From: DASSFG01 sp035550375
Lineage (GTDB): Bacteria; Planctomycetota; Planctomycetia; Pirellulales; JAICIG01
Assembly (NCBI GenBank): GCA_035550375.1
Contig: DASZPH010000120.1
Span: 92,451-156,450 of the forward strand
DNA: 64,000 nt
Reading direction: 5' to 3'
Shown one piece after another: positions 36,463 to 44,873 of the stretch. The notes under the pieces are model-generated. The model was not told where the DNA came from, searched no databases, and was given only the letters and a program-made list of their open reading frames with translations. Numbering within the stretch: position 1 is the stretch's first letter; the number at the start of each line of letters is the position of its first letter. The translations under genes were made by a program, and so were the position numbers.

Positions 36463-36789
36463 CTAATCGGCGGCCTTCTTGGCCTTCTTCTCGCTTTTGC
36501 CGGCCGCGCCGCTGCTGGCGGGTTTCGATTCCGACTTCGAATCTGAACTCTTGGAGCTCGAATCGCTCGCCGGTTTGTCGGCCTCAGCCCGTTTCTTGTA
36601 CGACTCGCTGCGGTAGTCGGTCTGATAAAAGCCCGACCCCTTGAAGACGATGGCGGCGCCGGGGCCGATCAGGCGCCGCAGCTTCCGCTTGCCACACTCC
36701 GGACACTTCTTCTCCGGCTCGGCGGTAATCGATTGAAACAACTCGAATTTATGGTCGCAGGCGTCGCAAACGTAGTCGTAGGTCGGCAT
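36463..36789 (-). CDS. FmdB-type zinc-ribbon regulatory protein
   Basis: A 108-residue protein. Residues 1-45 form the FmdB/CxxC_CxxC_SSSS zinc ribbon: PTYDYVCDACDHKFELFQS and CPECGKRKLRRL, with the two CxxC pairs, then KGSGFYQTDYR. The remaining 50 residues are a serine/lysine-rich low-complexity tail. Its role is unknown; FmdB-type ribbons are named for a formamidase-linked regulator, but most are uncharacterised. It follows grpE on the same strand with a 57-base gap. Confidence 0.85.
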   Translation of the reverse strand: MPTYDYVCDACDHKFELFQSITAEPEKKCPECGKRKLRRLIGPGAAIVFKGSGFYQTDYRSESYKKRAEADKPASDSSSKSSDSKSESKPASSGAAGKSEKKAKKAAD

Positions 36790-36845
36790 ATTTTTGTTTT
36801 CTTGGTGTGGTGTGAGGTCTCACGTTCCGGGCCGACGTGCAAGAC

Positions 36846-37448
36846 CTATCCTTTTCCGTCTCCCACCGCCGCGGCGGTGGAGACGATCACTTGGGCCGGT
36901 CGCAGCACACGGTCGTGCAATTGATAACCGTCCTGGGCGACTTGAATCACCGTGTTGGGCGGGTGCTCGCTCGAAGGCTGCTGCAAAATCGCGGCGTGCA
37001 AATGCGGGTCGAAGGGCTGGTGCAGCGCGTCGATGCGCTGGCAATGGTGGCGTGCGAGCACGCCCTCGAGCTGCTGGGACACCATTTTGAATCCGGCCAG
37101 CAGACCTCCGGCGTCGGACGACTTTTCCGCGGCCTGGATGGCGCGGCTGACGTTGTCAAGAACAGGAAGCAAGTCGGTGAGCAACGGCAGTTGGGCGTAT
37201 TTCCGCTCGTCGTCCATCTCCTTCCGCATGCGCTTGCGGTAGTTCTCGAACTCCGCCTGGGCTCGCAGCGCGCGATCCCTGGCGGCCGCGAGTTCGTCTC
37301 GCAGCGCCGCCACGTCTTCGGTCGGAGCGGCTTCCTGCATCACTGCGTCGGCCGCCGCCTCTTCGTTCATCGCTTCCGTTTCCCGGTTCAACTCTTGCTC
37401 GTTCATTCTGGTGCAACTCGCCTCCGGCCTTTCCCCGGTCTCGATCAC
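36846..37448 (-). CDS. grpE: GrpE nucleotide exchange factor
   Basis: The ADP-release partner of DnaK. The 200-residue product has the long N-terminal coiled coil (AALRDELAAARDRALRAQAE, then FENYRKRMRKEMDDERKYAQ), the family core LLPVLDNVSRAIQAA, and a short beta-domain (NTVIQVAQDGYQLHDRVLRP). I give the GTG at 37448 as the start because GAGGA sits eight to nine bases upstream and it overlaps the dnaJ stop by four bases (GTGA); the ATG at 37406 is the alternative and has only GGAGG fourteen bases away. No dnaK is in the window. Confidence 0.9.
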   Translation of the reverse strand: MIETGERPEASCTRMNEQELNRETEAMNEEAAADAVMQEAAPTEDVAALRDELAAARDRALRAQAEFENYRKRMRKEMDDERKYAQLPLLTDLLPVLDNVSRAIQAAEKSSDAGGLLAGFKMVSQQLEGVLARHHCQRIDALHQPFDPHLHAAILQQPSSEHPPNTVIQVAQDGYQLHDRVLRPAQVIVSTAAAVGDGKG

Positions 37449-38587
37449 TCGGCTGGTTCCTCGGCCGGTATGAAGTAGTCCTTCAGTTTCTCAAAAAAGC
37501 TCTTACGGTGTGCGCTGACGTTGGTCTGTTCTTCTTCCGCCAGCTCGCGAAGCAGCTCTTCCTGCCGCGGCGTGAGGGTCTTGGGCACCTCCAGGCTGAC
37601 CTGCACCAGCAGGTCGCCCATGCTGCGCTGCCGCGCGTCGGGCATTCCCCGGCCCCGTAGCCGGAAGACGTCCCCCGGCTGCGTCCCCGCCGGTATCGCC
37701 AGTTCCTCGCGGCCGTTGAGCGTCGGCACGTCGATGTTCGCGCCGAGCGCCGCCTGCGAGTAGGTGAGGGGCACCTGGCAAACCAGGTGCTGCCCCTCCC
37801 GGTGAAAAAGAGGGTGCTCCTTAACCGTGACGAAACAGTAACAGTCGCCGGGAGTGCCCCCCTCGGCGCTCTGGTTGCCTTCGCCCCCCAGCCTCAATCT
37901 TGTGTCGTTGTCGACGCCCGGCGGAATGCGCACCTCGCGCTCCAGTCGCCGGCGAATCTGCCCTTCGCCGCGGCAGGCCGGACAGGGGTCTTTGATCGTG
38001 CTGCCCGCGCCGCGGCAGGCCGGGCAAGTCGTTTGCACGCGGAAGATGCCGGTCGTCTGGATCACCTGCCCTTGGCCGCCGCAATAACGGCACGCTTCGG
38101 GCTTCGAACCTGGCTTGGCCCCCGATCCGCGACACTCGTCGCACCGTTCCAGCCGCTCGAACCGCACCTTCTTCGTCGCGCCGCGGGCTGCTTCCAGCAG
38201 ATCGAGCGTCACGTCCGCCCGCACGTCGCCCCCGCGGCGGGCCTTCCGCGAGCGTCTTCCACCGCCGAAAATCTCTCCAAAAAGGCCTTCGCCAAAGATG
38301 TCGCCGAAGGCCTCGAAGACGTCGTTGACGTCCGTGAATTGGTGGGCTCCGCCCGGCCCTTCGACCCCGGCGTGGCCGTAGCGATCGTAGCGGGAGCGCT
38401 TATCCCCGTCGCTGAGCACTTCAAAGGCTTCGGCGCATTCCTTGAACCGCGCCACGGCCTCTTCGTCGCCCGGGTTCTTGTCGGGATGGTACTGGATCGC
38501 CAGCTTGCGATAGGCGGCCGCGATCTCTTTATCGGAGGCTGTTCGGACGACCCCCAGCACTTCGTAGTAATCGCGTTTGCCTGCCAT
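37445..38587 (-). CDS. dnaJ: DnaJ co-chaperone
   Basis: Delivers substrates to DnaK and stimulates its ATPase. Of 380 residues, 1-70 form the J-domain with HPD at 34-36, then a glycine-rich linker, then the zinc domain with four C-x-x-C-x-G-x-G repeats (CDECRGSG, CRYCGGQG, CPACRGAG, CPACRGEG), and the C-terminal substrate-binding domains (EVRIPPGVDNDTRLRLGGEG and later). Full length and intact. The ATG at 38587 is used; another ATG at 38596 is possible. grpE overlaps or closely follows. Confidence 0.95.
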   Translation of the reverse strand: MAGKRDYYEVLGVVRTASDKEIAAAYRKLAIQYHPDKNPGDEEAVARFKECAEAFEVLSDGDKRSRYDRYGHAGVEGPGGAHQFTDVNDVFEAFGDIFGEGLFGEIFGGGRRSRKARRGGDVRADVTLDLLEAARGATKKVRFERLERCDECRGSGAKPGSKPEACRYCGGQGQVIQTTGIFRVQTTCPACRGAGSTIKDPCPACRGEGQIRRRLEREVRIPPGVDNDTRLRLGGEGNQSAEGGTPGDCYCFVTVKEHPLFHREGQHLVCQVPLTYSQAALGANIDVPTLNGREELAIPAGTQPGDVFRLRGRGMPDARQRSMGDLLVQVSLEVPKTLTPRQEELLRELAEEEQTNVSAHRKSFFEKLKDYFIPAEEPAE

Positions 38588-38740
38588 AGTCACCATAGCT
38601 GCCGCCGGCTGTCAGTACACGTTTGTCAATTATAGTCCCCAGTTGACAACCACGGACAGGCGAAACCAGATCCGGCGCTGCGGCGGCGGACACAAAATCA
38701 AACGGCAACCGCTACCTACCCACGGTGTTGGACCTGCGTG

Positions 38741-38817
38741 GCCCGCTTGCTTCGCAAGCCGAGCGAGCTACAAAGGCCGGGCCACCTCGCGCGCAGGATG
38801 CGCGCGAGATGGCCCGA
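38741..38817. repeat. pair of GC-rich inverted repeats between groEL and dnaJ
   Basis: Two hairpins: 38745-38759 has GCTTGC/GCAAGC around TTC, and 38786-38808 has CTCGCGCGC/GCGCGCGAG around AGGAT. A wider pair, TGGCCCG and CGGGCCA, encloses the first. They lie after the groEL stop and upstream of dnaJ (minus strand). Neither has a clear T-run, so a terminator call is not secure; they may be a mobile palindrome. Confidence 0.55.
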
Positions 38818-38837
38818 TTCCGCAACGGGGCGGAGAA

Positions 38838-40457
38838 CTAACGAACCGCGCCTTCGATGCGGGTCTTCTTCTTGTCGTCCTTGTCGAACGTGGTCACCAT
38901 GGCCTCGGTCGTGAGCATCAGGGCCGCGATGCTGGCGGCGTTGCTCAAGGCGCTGCGGACCACCTTCAACGGGTCGATGATGCCGGCCTTATACATGTCG
39001 ACGTATTCGGCCTTGTTGGCGTCGTAACCCACGTTGGTCGACTTCTGGCTCACCTCGTCGGCAATCACCGAGCCGTCCAACCCGCAGTTGTCGACGATCT
39101 GCTTCATCGGGGCCGACAGAGCATGCAACACGATGTCGACGCCGATCTTCTCGTCGCCCTTGGCGCTGGAGCGGACCTTCTCGACGGCGTCGGTGCACCG
39201 CAGCAAAGCCACGCCGCCGCCGGGCAGAATGCCCTCTTCGACCGCGGCGCGAGTCGCGTGCAACGCATCCTCAACGCGGGCCTTCTTCTGCTTCATGTCG
39301 GCCTCGCTGCTGGCCCCGACCGAAATGATGGCCACGCCGCCAGTCAGCTTGGCCAGGCGCTCCTGGAACTTCTCGCGGTCATACTCGCTGTCGGTGTCTT
39401 CAATCTGGTTGCGAATCTGCTGGATGCGATTCTGGATCTCCTCGTGCTTGCCGGCGCCCTGCACGATCGTCGTGTCGTTCTTGTCGACCGTGATCTGCTT
39501 GGCGCGGCCGAGTTGGCCGATCTCGATGTTCTCCAGCTTGATGCCCAGGTCTTCACTGATCAGCGTACCGCCCGTGAGCACGGCGATGTCGCCGAGCATA
39601 GCCTTGCGGCGATCGCCGAAGCCCGGGGCCTTTACGGCGCAGACGTTGAGGATGCCGCGGAGCTTGTTGACCACCAGCGCGGTCAGCGCGTCGCTCTCGA
39701 CGTCCTCGGAGATGATCAACAGCGGCTTGCCGGTCTGGTTGACCTTCTCCAGGATCGGGATCAGGTCGCGCAGGTTGCTGACCTTCTTTTCGTGGATCAG
39801 TATGTAGGCGTCGTTGAGGAGGCAATCCATCTCGGCCGGACGGTTGATGAAATAGGGCGAGATGTAGCCCTTGTCGAACTGCATCCCCTCGACGAGTTCG
39901 AGCGTCGTCTCCGTCGCCTTGCCTTCCTCAACCGTGATCACGCCGTCCTTGCCCACCTTCTCCATCGCGTCCGCCAGCAGATCGCCGATGTCGCTGTCGT
40001 TGTTCGCGCTGATCGCGCCGACTTGGGCGATCTCGCCCTTGCTGGACACGGGCTTGGCCATTCCCTGAAGGTGCCCGATGGCCGCCTCCACCGCCTTCTC
40101 GATGCCGCGACGAACGGCCATCGGGTTGCTTCCGGCCGCGATGTTGCGCGTCCCTTCCTTGAAAATCGCGCGGGCCAGCACGGTGGCCGTGGTGGTGCCG
40201 TCGCCCGCGATATCGGAGGTCTTGGAGGCCACCTCGTTGACGAGCTTCGCGCCCATATTCTCGAAGCGGTCTTCCAGTTCGACCTCCTTGCTGACGGTCA
40301 CGCCGTCTTTAGTGACGGTCGGCCCACCAAACGACTTGTCGATAATCACGTTGCGGCCGGTAGGTCCCATCGTAATGGCGACCGCGTCGGCCAGTTTTTC
40401 AACGCCCTTGAGCATCTTGGCTCGGGCGGTGTCTTCAAAGAGCAGTTGTTTTGGCAC
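38838..40457 (-). CDS. groEL: GroEL chaperonin, second copy
   Basis: A 539-residue 60-kDa chaperonin subunit with the full family sequence: TMGPTGRNVIIDKSFGGPTVTKDG, the ATP-site DGTTTATVLARAI, and EGILPGGGVALLRC. It lacks the glycine-methionine tail (ends DDKKKTRIEGAVR), unlike the copy at 40953. Start is GTG at 40457, with AAGGA eight bases upstream. It comes after groES on the same strand. The pair of GroELs may form separate rings with separate clients; only one groES gene is seen here. Confidence 0.95.
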   Translation of the reverse strand: MPKQLLFEDTARAKMLKGVEKLADAVAITMGPTGRNVIIDKSFGGPTVTKDGVTVSKEVELEDRFENMGAKLVNEVASKTSDIAGDGTTTATVLARAIFKEGTRNIAAGSNPMAVRRGIEKAVEAAIGHLQGMAKPVSSKGEIAQVGAISANNDSDIGDLLADAMEKVGKDGVITVEEGKATETTLELVEGMQFDKGYISPYFINRPAEMDCLLNDAYILIHEKKVSNLRDLIPILEKVNQTGKPLLIISEDVESDALTALVVNKLRGILNVCAVKAPGFGDRRKAMLGDIAVLTGGTLISEDLGIKLENIEIGQLGRAKQITVDKNDTTIVQGAGKHEEIQNRIQQIRNQIEDTDSEYDREKFQERLAKLTGGVAIISVGASSEADMKQKKARVEDALHATRAAVEEGILPGGGVALLRCTDAVEKVRSSAKGDEKIGVDIVLHALSAPMKQIVDNCGLDGSVIADEVSQKSTNVGYDANKAEYVDMYKAGIIDPLKVVRSALSNAASIAALMLTTEAMVTTFDKDDKKKTRIEGAVR

Positions 40458-40536
40458 GTATCGTTTCCTTTTTCGGTTGGCTTGAGTGTGAGAGTCTGAG
40501 GAGTGAGATGCGCGTGCTTGGGCGCGCCCGCGTCAG

Positions 40537-40836
40537 CTAGGCGACCACCTTCGCCAGAATGTCGGCCTCACGCAGAATCTTCACGTCCTGGCCGTTCAGC
40601 TCGATCTCGGTTCCCGAGTACTTGCCGTAAATCACTTCGTCGCCCACCTTGACCGACATCGTGCCGCGCTCGCCGCTGTCCATGAGCTTGCCGGGGCCGA
40701 CGGAAACCACCGTGCCGCGCTGCGGCTTTTCCTTGGCCGTATCGGGCAGCACAATCCCGCCCGCAGTCATCTGCTCGGCTTCCATCGGTTCCACCACAAC
40801 CCGGTCATCGAGCGGACGAAGTTTGACGTCTTTCAT
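40537..40836 (-). CDS. groES: GroES co-chaperonin
   Basis: The 10-kDa heptameric lid of the chaperonin. The 99-residue product shows KLRPLDDRVVVEPMEAEQMT, the mobile loop (around GGIVLPDTAKEKPQRGTVV) and EVIYGKYSGTEIELNGQDVK. It lies between the two groEL genes in the same direction, 79 bases ahead of the second. No CIRCE repeat (TTAGCACTC-n9-GAGTGCTAA) is visible upstream. Confidence 0.96.
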   Translation of the reverse strand: MKDVKLRPLDDRVVVEPMEAEQMTAGGIVLPDTAKEKPQRGTVVSVGPGKLMDSGERGTMSVKVGDEVIYGKYSGTEIELNGQDVKILREADILAKVVA

Positions 40837-40952
40837 GATTAAGATTCCTTGCTTTGTCGGTTATTTGCTGGTCTTGGATACTTGTTGACTTGCCCTCCGG
40901 CGAGGCAGACGGCTGCACCGTCGCCGCCTCGCCGCCGCGAACCGCGGGGGGA

Positions 40953-42647
40953 CTACATGCCCATTCCCATGTCGCCCATGCCTCCCATACCACCCATGCC
41001 ACCCATACCTCCTCCCATCCCGCCCATGCCGTGGTCGTGATGGCCACCGGCCTCGGGCTCCTCTTCTTTCGGGATTTCGGTCACGAGCGACTCGGTGGTC
41101 AGGAGCAACGAAGCGACGCTGGCCGCATTTTGCAGGGCGGTGCGGACCACCTTGGCCGGGTCGATGATGCCGGCCGCCACCAGGTCGGTGTAGGCGTCCT
41201 TGTCGGCGTCGTAGCCCTCGTTCTTGCCCTTCAATTGGCGAACGCGATTGACGACCACGGCGCCGTCGACCCCCGCATTGTCGGCAATGCAACGCAACGG
41301 ATAATCGAGCACGTTCTTGACGATCTTGGCTCCCAGCGCCTCGTCACCTTCGAGGCCGATCTTGTCCAGGGCCTTCTCGCTGCGAATCAGGGCGACACCG
41401 CCGCCGGGCACAATTCCTTCTTCCAGCGCCGCCTGCACGGCCGCCTTGGCGTCTTCCAGCAGGGCCTTCCGCTCCTTCATCTCCGTCTCGGTAGCGGCGC
41501 CACAGTTGATTTGCGCTACACCCCCGGACAGCTTTGCCAAACGCTCCTGAAGCTTCTCGCGATCGTACTCGCTGTCGGTCACGTCGATCTCGCGTCGAAT
41601 CTGCTCGGCACGGCCGTCGATGTCGACTTTCTTGCCGGCCCCCTCGACCACCGTGGTGTTCTCGGTGGTGATGATGATTTTCTTGGCGCGACCCAGATCG
41701 GTCAATTTCACCGCGTCGAGTTGGATACCCAGGTCCTTGAAGATCGCCGTGCCTCCGGTGAGGGTGGCGATGTCGCCCAGCATGGCCTTTCGGCGATCGC
41801 CGTAGCCCGGCGCCTTGACGGCACAAACATTCAGGATGCCGCGCATCTTGTTGACCACGAGGGTCGCCAGGGCCTCGCCCTCCACGTCTTCGGCGATGAT
41901 CAAGAGCGGCTTGCTCGCCTTGCTGATCGCTTCCAGGATGGGCACGAGATTCTTGGCGCTGGAAATCTTCTCTTCGTAAATCAGGATGTAGCAGTTCTCC
42001 AGTTCGACCGTCTGCTCGTCCTGGTTCGTGACGAAATGGGGCGAAAGATAACCGCGGTCGAACTGCATCCCCTCCACCACCTCGACGGTCGTCTCGGCCT
42101 GGCGGCCCTCTTCGATGGTGATCACGCCGTCCTTACCGACCTTCAAGAAGGCGTCGGAGAGGACGTCGCCGATCGTCGGGTCGTTGTTGCCGGCGATGGT
42201 GGCAATCTGCCGCAGCTCGGTCTTGTTCTTCTCGTTGATCGGGGTGGCCAGCTTGGCGATGGCCTCGATAACGGCTTCGGTCGCCTTGGTGATGCCGCGC
42301 GACAGCGCCATGGGATCGGCCCCCGCGGCGACCATCCTCAAGCCCTCGCGGAAGATGGCCTCGGCCAGCACGGTGGCCGTGGTGGTGCCGTCGCCGGCCA
42401 CGTCGTTCGTCTTGCTGGCGGCTTCCTTGACGAGCTGCGCGCCGAGGTTTTCGTAGGGATCGTCCAGCTCGATGTCTTCAGCGACGGTGACGCCGTCTTT
42501 CGTCACTTTGGGCGAGCCCCACCCTTTGTCGAGCACGGCGTTGCGGCCGCGGGGCCCAAGCGTGCTGCGCACGGCTCGCGCCAACTTCGACGCGCCGGCC
42601 AACAGCGGCTGTCGCGCTTCGTCATCAAAGACCATCTGCTTTGCCAC
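40953..42647 (-). CDS. groEL: GroEL chaperonin, copy with Gly-Met tail
   Basis: A 564-residue chaperonin subunit. It carries the ATP site DGTTTATVLAEAI, GLRMVAAGADPMALSRGI and EEGIVPGGGVALIRS, and ends in the Gly-Gly-Met repeat tail (GMGGMGGGMGGMGGMGG) that lies inside the cage in typical GroELs, preceded by GGHHDHG, a histidine patch. Start is GTG at 42647, with GGAGG eight bases upstream. It is the first gene of the groEL-groES-groEL run, upstream of groES by 116 bases. The histidine patch before the tail is unusual and may bind metal. Confidence 0.95.
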   Translation of the reverse strand: MAKQMVFDDEARQPLLAGASKLARAVRSTLGPRGRNAVLDKGWGSPKVTKDGVTVAEDIELDDPYENLGAQLVKEAASKTNDVAGDGTTTATVLAEAIFREGLRMVAAGADPMALSRGITKATEAVIEAIAKLATPINEKNKTELRQIATIAGNNDPTIGDVLSDAFLKVGKDGVITIEEGRQAETTVEVVEGMQFDRGYLSPHFVTNQDEQTVELENCYILIYEEKISSAKNLVPILEAISKASKPLLIIAEDVEGEALATLVVNKMRGILNVCAVKAPGYGDRRKAMLGDIATLTGGTAIFKDLGIQLDAVKLTDLGRAKKIIITTENTTVVEGAGKKVDIDGRAEQIRREIDVTDSEYDREKLQERLAKLSGGVAQINCGAATETEMKERKALLEDAKAAVQAALEEGIVPGGGVALIRSEKALDKIGLEGDEALGAKIVKNVLDYPLRCIADNAGVDGAVVVNRVRQLKGKNEGYDADKDAYTDLVAAGIIDPAKVVRTALQNAASVASLLLTTESLVTEIPKEEEPEAGGHHDHGMGGMGGGMGGMGGMGGMGDMGMGM

Positions 42648-42801
42648 AGTGGTTTCCTCCTGGTTTTAGGCAAGTAAACGGGGGTTGATTGCTTTGCTAA
42701 TTTGCGTCTGGTAGGCGGGGAGCGACCCCAAATGGCAGCCCGTACCCCGCGCGCGACACCCCAAAAGCATTCCCCATGCCAGAGTGGAAGATGGAGTCGC
42801 A

Positions 42802-42841
42802 AGCCTTTATTTGAAAATGGTTTGCACGCAAACGAAAGGCT
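42802..42841. promoter_or_regulatory. nested inverted repeat upstream of groEL
   Basis: A palindrome GTTTGC-AC-GCAAAC (42820-42833) sits inside weaker outer arms AGCCTTT (42802-42808) and AAAGGCT (42835-42841). It lies about 155-195 bases upstream of the groEL start on the minus strand and just past the end of the next gene. It could be a regulatory site for the heat-shock operon or the end of the neighbouring transcript. No CIRCE element was found. Confidence 0.35.
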
Positions 42842-42919
42842 GAGCACAATTGCCGTCGCCCATCCGGACGGATGTCAATTTGGCAGGCTGACCGTGGATT
42901 CACAAAGCAGGCGGCCGAA

Positions 42920-43582
42920 TCAAGGTTCGACCACACGCTTGAGTCTTGCCGCTGAACGCAGCGGTTTACCGTCGGGTAGCATCGGCCGCCAGTTCCATCT
43001 TGCCGATCCGTCGTCGGCGTGGAACTCGATGAGGTCCTGGCGTCGATTGAGGTTGTGCGTCGTCGCGGCAAGATGGTGGGCCGCGTTCGAGCAAGAACGC
43101 TGGCGCAGCGGTTCCGGAACACGCGATTTCCAGCCCGAAAACTCAAGAGCGGTCAGGATGGCCGCCTGATTGCGGGCCTGTACCGCCAACTGAAGGACGA
43201 TTTCTCCCGCCACACAGAGCCTGCGAGACAGAACGTCGTAGACGGGCCGCAGTGCCCCCGCCGGTATCGCCTTCTGCAACAACGCGAAGCCGGCGCGCGT
43301 GAGCGTGAGCTGAGAGCGCCGACCAAGGGTCGGCGACCGGCCGATTCGGAGGGGGGCGAGCAGTCCGATTGACGCCAGTTCCCGACAGTCTTCCCATCGC
43401 AGCCCGGAGGCGGTGAGTTCGACGGCGGAAAGTGCGTGTCGTTGTCGCGGTTCGCCCCGGGCCTGCGCGATAAGCTGTCGTTCAGCCAGCCGGTTGAGGC
43501 CGGTCACGAGCCGTTGAAGATCTTGCCCCCCAAGGTTGGTGGCTAACGAGTACAAGTCTCTCTGTGGTCGGGCTTTTCTCAT
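42920..43582 (-). CDS. planctomycete-type hypothetical protein, winged-helix-like
   Basis: A 220-residue soluble basic protein. LYSLATNLGGQDLQRLVTGL opens it; the C-terminal part LTALEFSGWKSRVPEPLRQR, AAHHLAATTHNLNRRQDLIEF and DDGSARWNWRP follows a pattern I know from many planctomycete hypotheticals (tryptophan-x-x-R-I/V-x-x-P, then LH-I-LN, and a -WNWR/-GVRWE end). A DNA-binding role is plausible but not shown. It is alone and ends 272 bases before groEL. Confidence 0.6.
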   Translation of the reverse strand: MRKARPQRDLYSLATNLGGQDLQRLVTGLNRLAERQLIAQARGEPRQRHALSAVELTASGLRWEDCRELASIGLLAPLRIGRSPTLGRRSQLTLTRAGFALLQKAIPAGALRPVYDVLSRRLCVAGEIVLQLAVQARNQAAILTALEFSGWKSRVPEPLRQRSCSNAAHHLAATTHNLNRRQDLIEFHADDGSARWNWRPMLPDGKPLRSAARLKRVVEP

Positions 43583-43842
43583 CGGTTTCTCTCCGTCAGC
43601 ATCGCGCGAGCGACGGCCAATGCGCAGCAGCGGACGCAGCCGGGAAAAGTGAAGGTGCCCACAGCGATGCTGCGGACGGGCCGAGAGAATGCGGCCGCAA
43701 AGATGCGCGGGAAAGGGGCTTCTATTTAACTAATCGAGAATGGCGTCCGAAAGCGGACACGGAAAATAGGAACCTTACGAAATTGCAAGCTTTCTCGTCG
43801 CGATGTCTTGCGGCCAGGTTCGGACCACTTCGGGTCTCATGC

Positions 43843-44718
43843 TCAAAGTTGGCCCAGGTAACGGAAACCCTCGGATGCTGGCGCATGGGCCGTGCTGCCG
43901 GCCTTCGGGGCCCGGCACCGCCAGACGGGGCGCCGAGACTGGGCGATGCGCGCGTGCCCCTCGGTGTACTGGGCGGCCACGTCAGGATCGCGATATTGGG
44001 CCTGCACAGGCAATCGATCCGTCGTTGAATCGCTCGCCTTTTCTGCCATCACGATCACCATGTGGAGGCGAGGCGACATGAGGTGCCGGTAACACGTTGG
44101 GTTTTCGAAGTAGTACATGTCCCAGTCGAACACCTGGCCCAAGTTGTCGGCTTCTGCAATATAGACCTTGCAATCGGCGAACTTGTTCAGGCTGTAGTAG
44201 TCGTGAAATAAATCGGGACCGAAGGAGACATACGCCGCTCCCGTGAAGTTCGAGGCGGCGTTCAACTGGAACACGCGGCCGCCAGGCTTGAGCATTTCGA
44301 TGACGTTGGTGAAACAGTTCTTGAGATCGACCAGGTGATCAAATGTGCCGCCGTCGTAAATGAAATCGTATTGCCCGGCGAGGTCCGGTGGGATTCTGTA
44401 ATTCAGGTTATGGACCACATCGCACTTTTCGTACTCGCTAACATCAAGCGAGTAGACACGATCCAGTCCGAACATCGTGAAGAAGGCGTGGTCGGTAATG
44501 TAGTTCTGGCCGATCGCATAGCGGGAATAATTGTCGATCATGCCTGCGGTAGCCCGAATTGTCGCATCGGGAATTTGGACGCCCTCCTCACGGAGGACGG
44601 CAACCGCTTCTTCATGCGTCATGCGAATCCATTGCCTTCCAAGGCAGATGAACTTGCCGGTGATCGGCCTATAGACGTGCTCTTGCGCGAGCATCCGCGC
44701 CTGGGGTACCGTGATCAT
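43843..44718 (-). CDS. class I SAM-dependent methyltransferase-like protein
   Basis: A 291-residue protein. The core QYDFIYDGGTFDHLVDLKNC followed by FTNVIEMLKPGGRVFQLNAA matches the later Rossmann-fold methyltransferase strands (motif III-like LKPGG). The N-terminal half contains TMFGLDRVYSLDVSEYEKCD, motif I/II-like. The ATG at 44718 has GGAGACGAG a few bases upstream; the frame continues to 44877 but that part overlaps the next gene's end and is not protein-like. The substrate is unknown. Confidence 0.75.
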   Translation of the reverse strand: MITVPQARMLAQEHVYRPITGKFICLGRQWIRMTHEEAVAVLREEGVQIPDATIRATAGMIDNYSRYAIGQNYITDHAFFTMFGLDRVYSLDVSEYEKCDVVHNLNYRIPPDLAGQYDFIYDGGTFDHLVDLKNCFTNVIEMLKPGGRVFQLNAASNFTGAAYVSFGPDLFHDYYSLNKFADCKVYIAEADNLGQVFDWDMYYFENPTCYRHLMSPRLHMVIVMAEKASDSTTDRLPVQAQYRDPDVAAQYTEGHARIAQSRRPVWRCRAPKAGSTAHAPASEGFRYLGQL

Positions 44719-44873
44719 AAACTCGTCTCCTTTTGGGACGCGTCTACCATCCGGTGAATCGTTTAGCGCGTCAAGACGAGTTCTCTTGCCGAGCGTCTCG
44801 CCAGACGCTGCTTGCGGCAGTTGCGCGATCGGCGTCCGCCTCCGGCGGAGGAAACCGCCCCTTCCAGGCCGCG

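Noticed and set aside
38577..40499. 640-codon open frame on the + strand
   Set aside because: Antisense of groEL at 38838-40457; GroEL sequence is unmistakable on the other strand.
40837..40952. CIRCE operator upstream of groES
   Set aside because: Looked for TTAGCACTC and its complement around each groE gene; not present.
40854..42677. 607-codon open frame on the + strand
   Set aside because: Antisense of the groEL copy with the Gly-Met tail.
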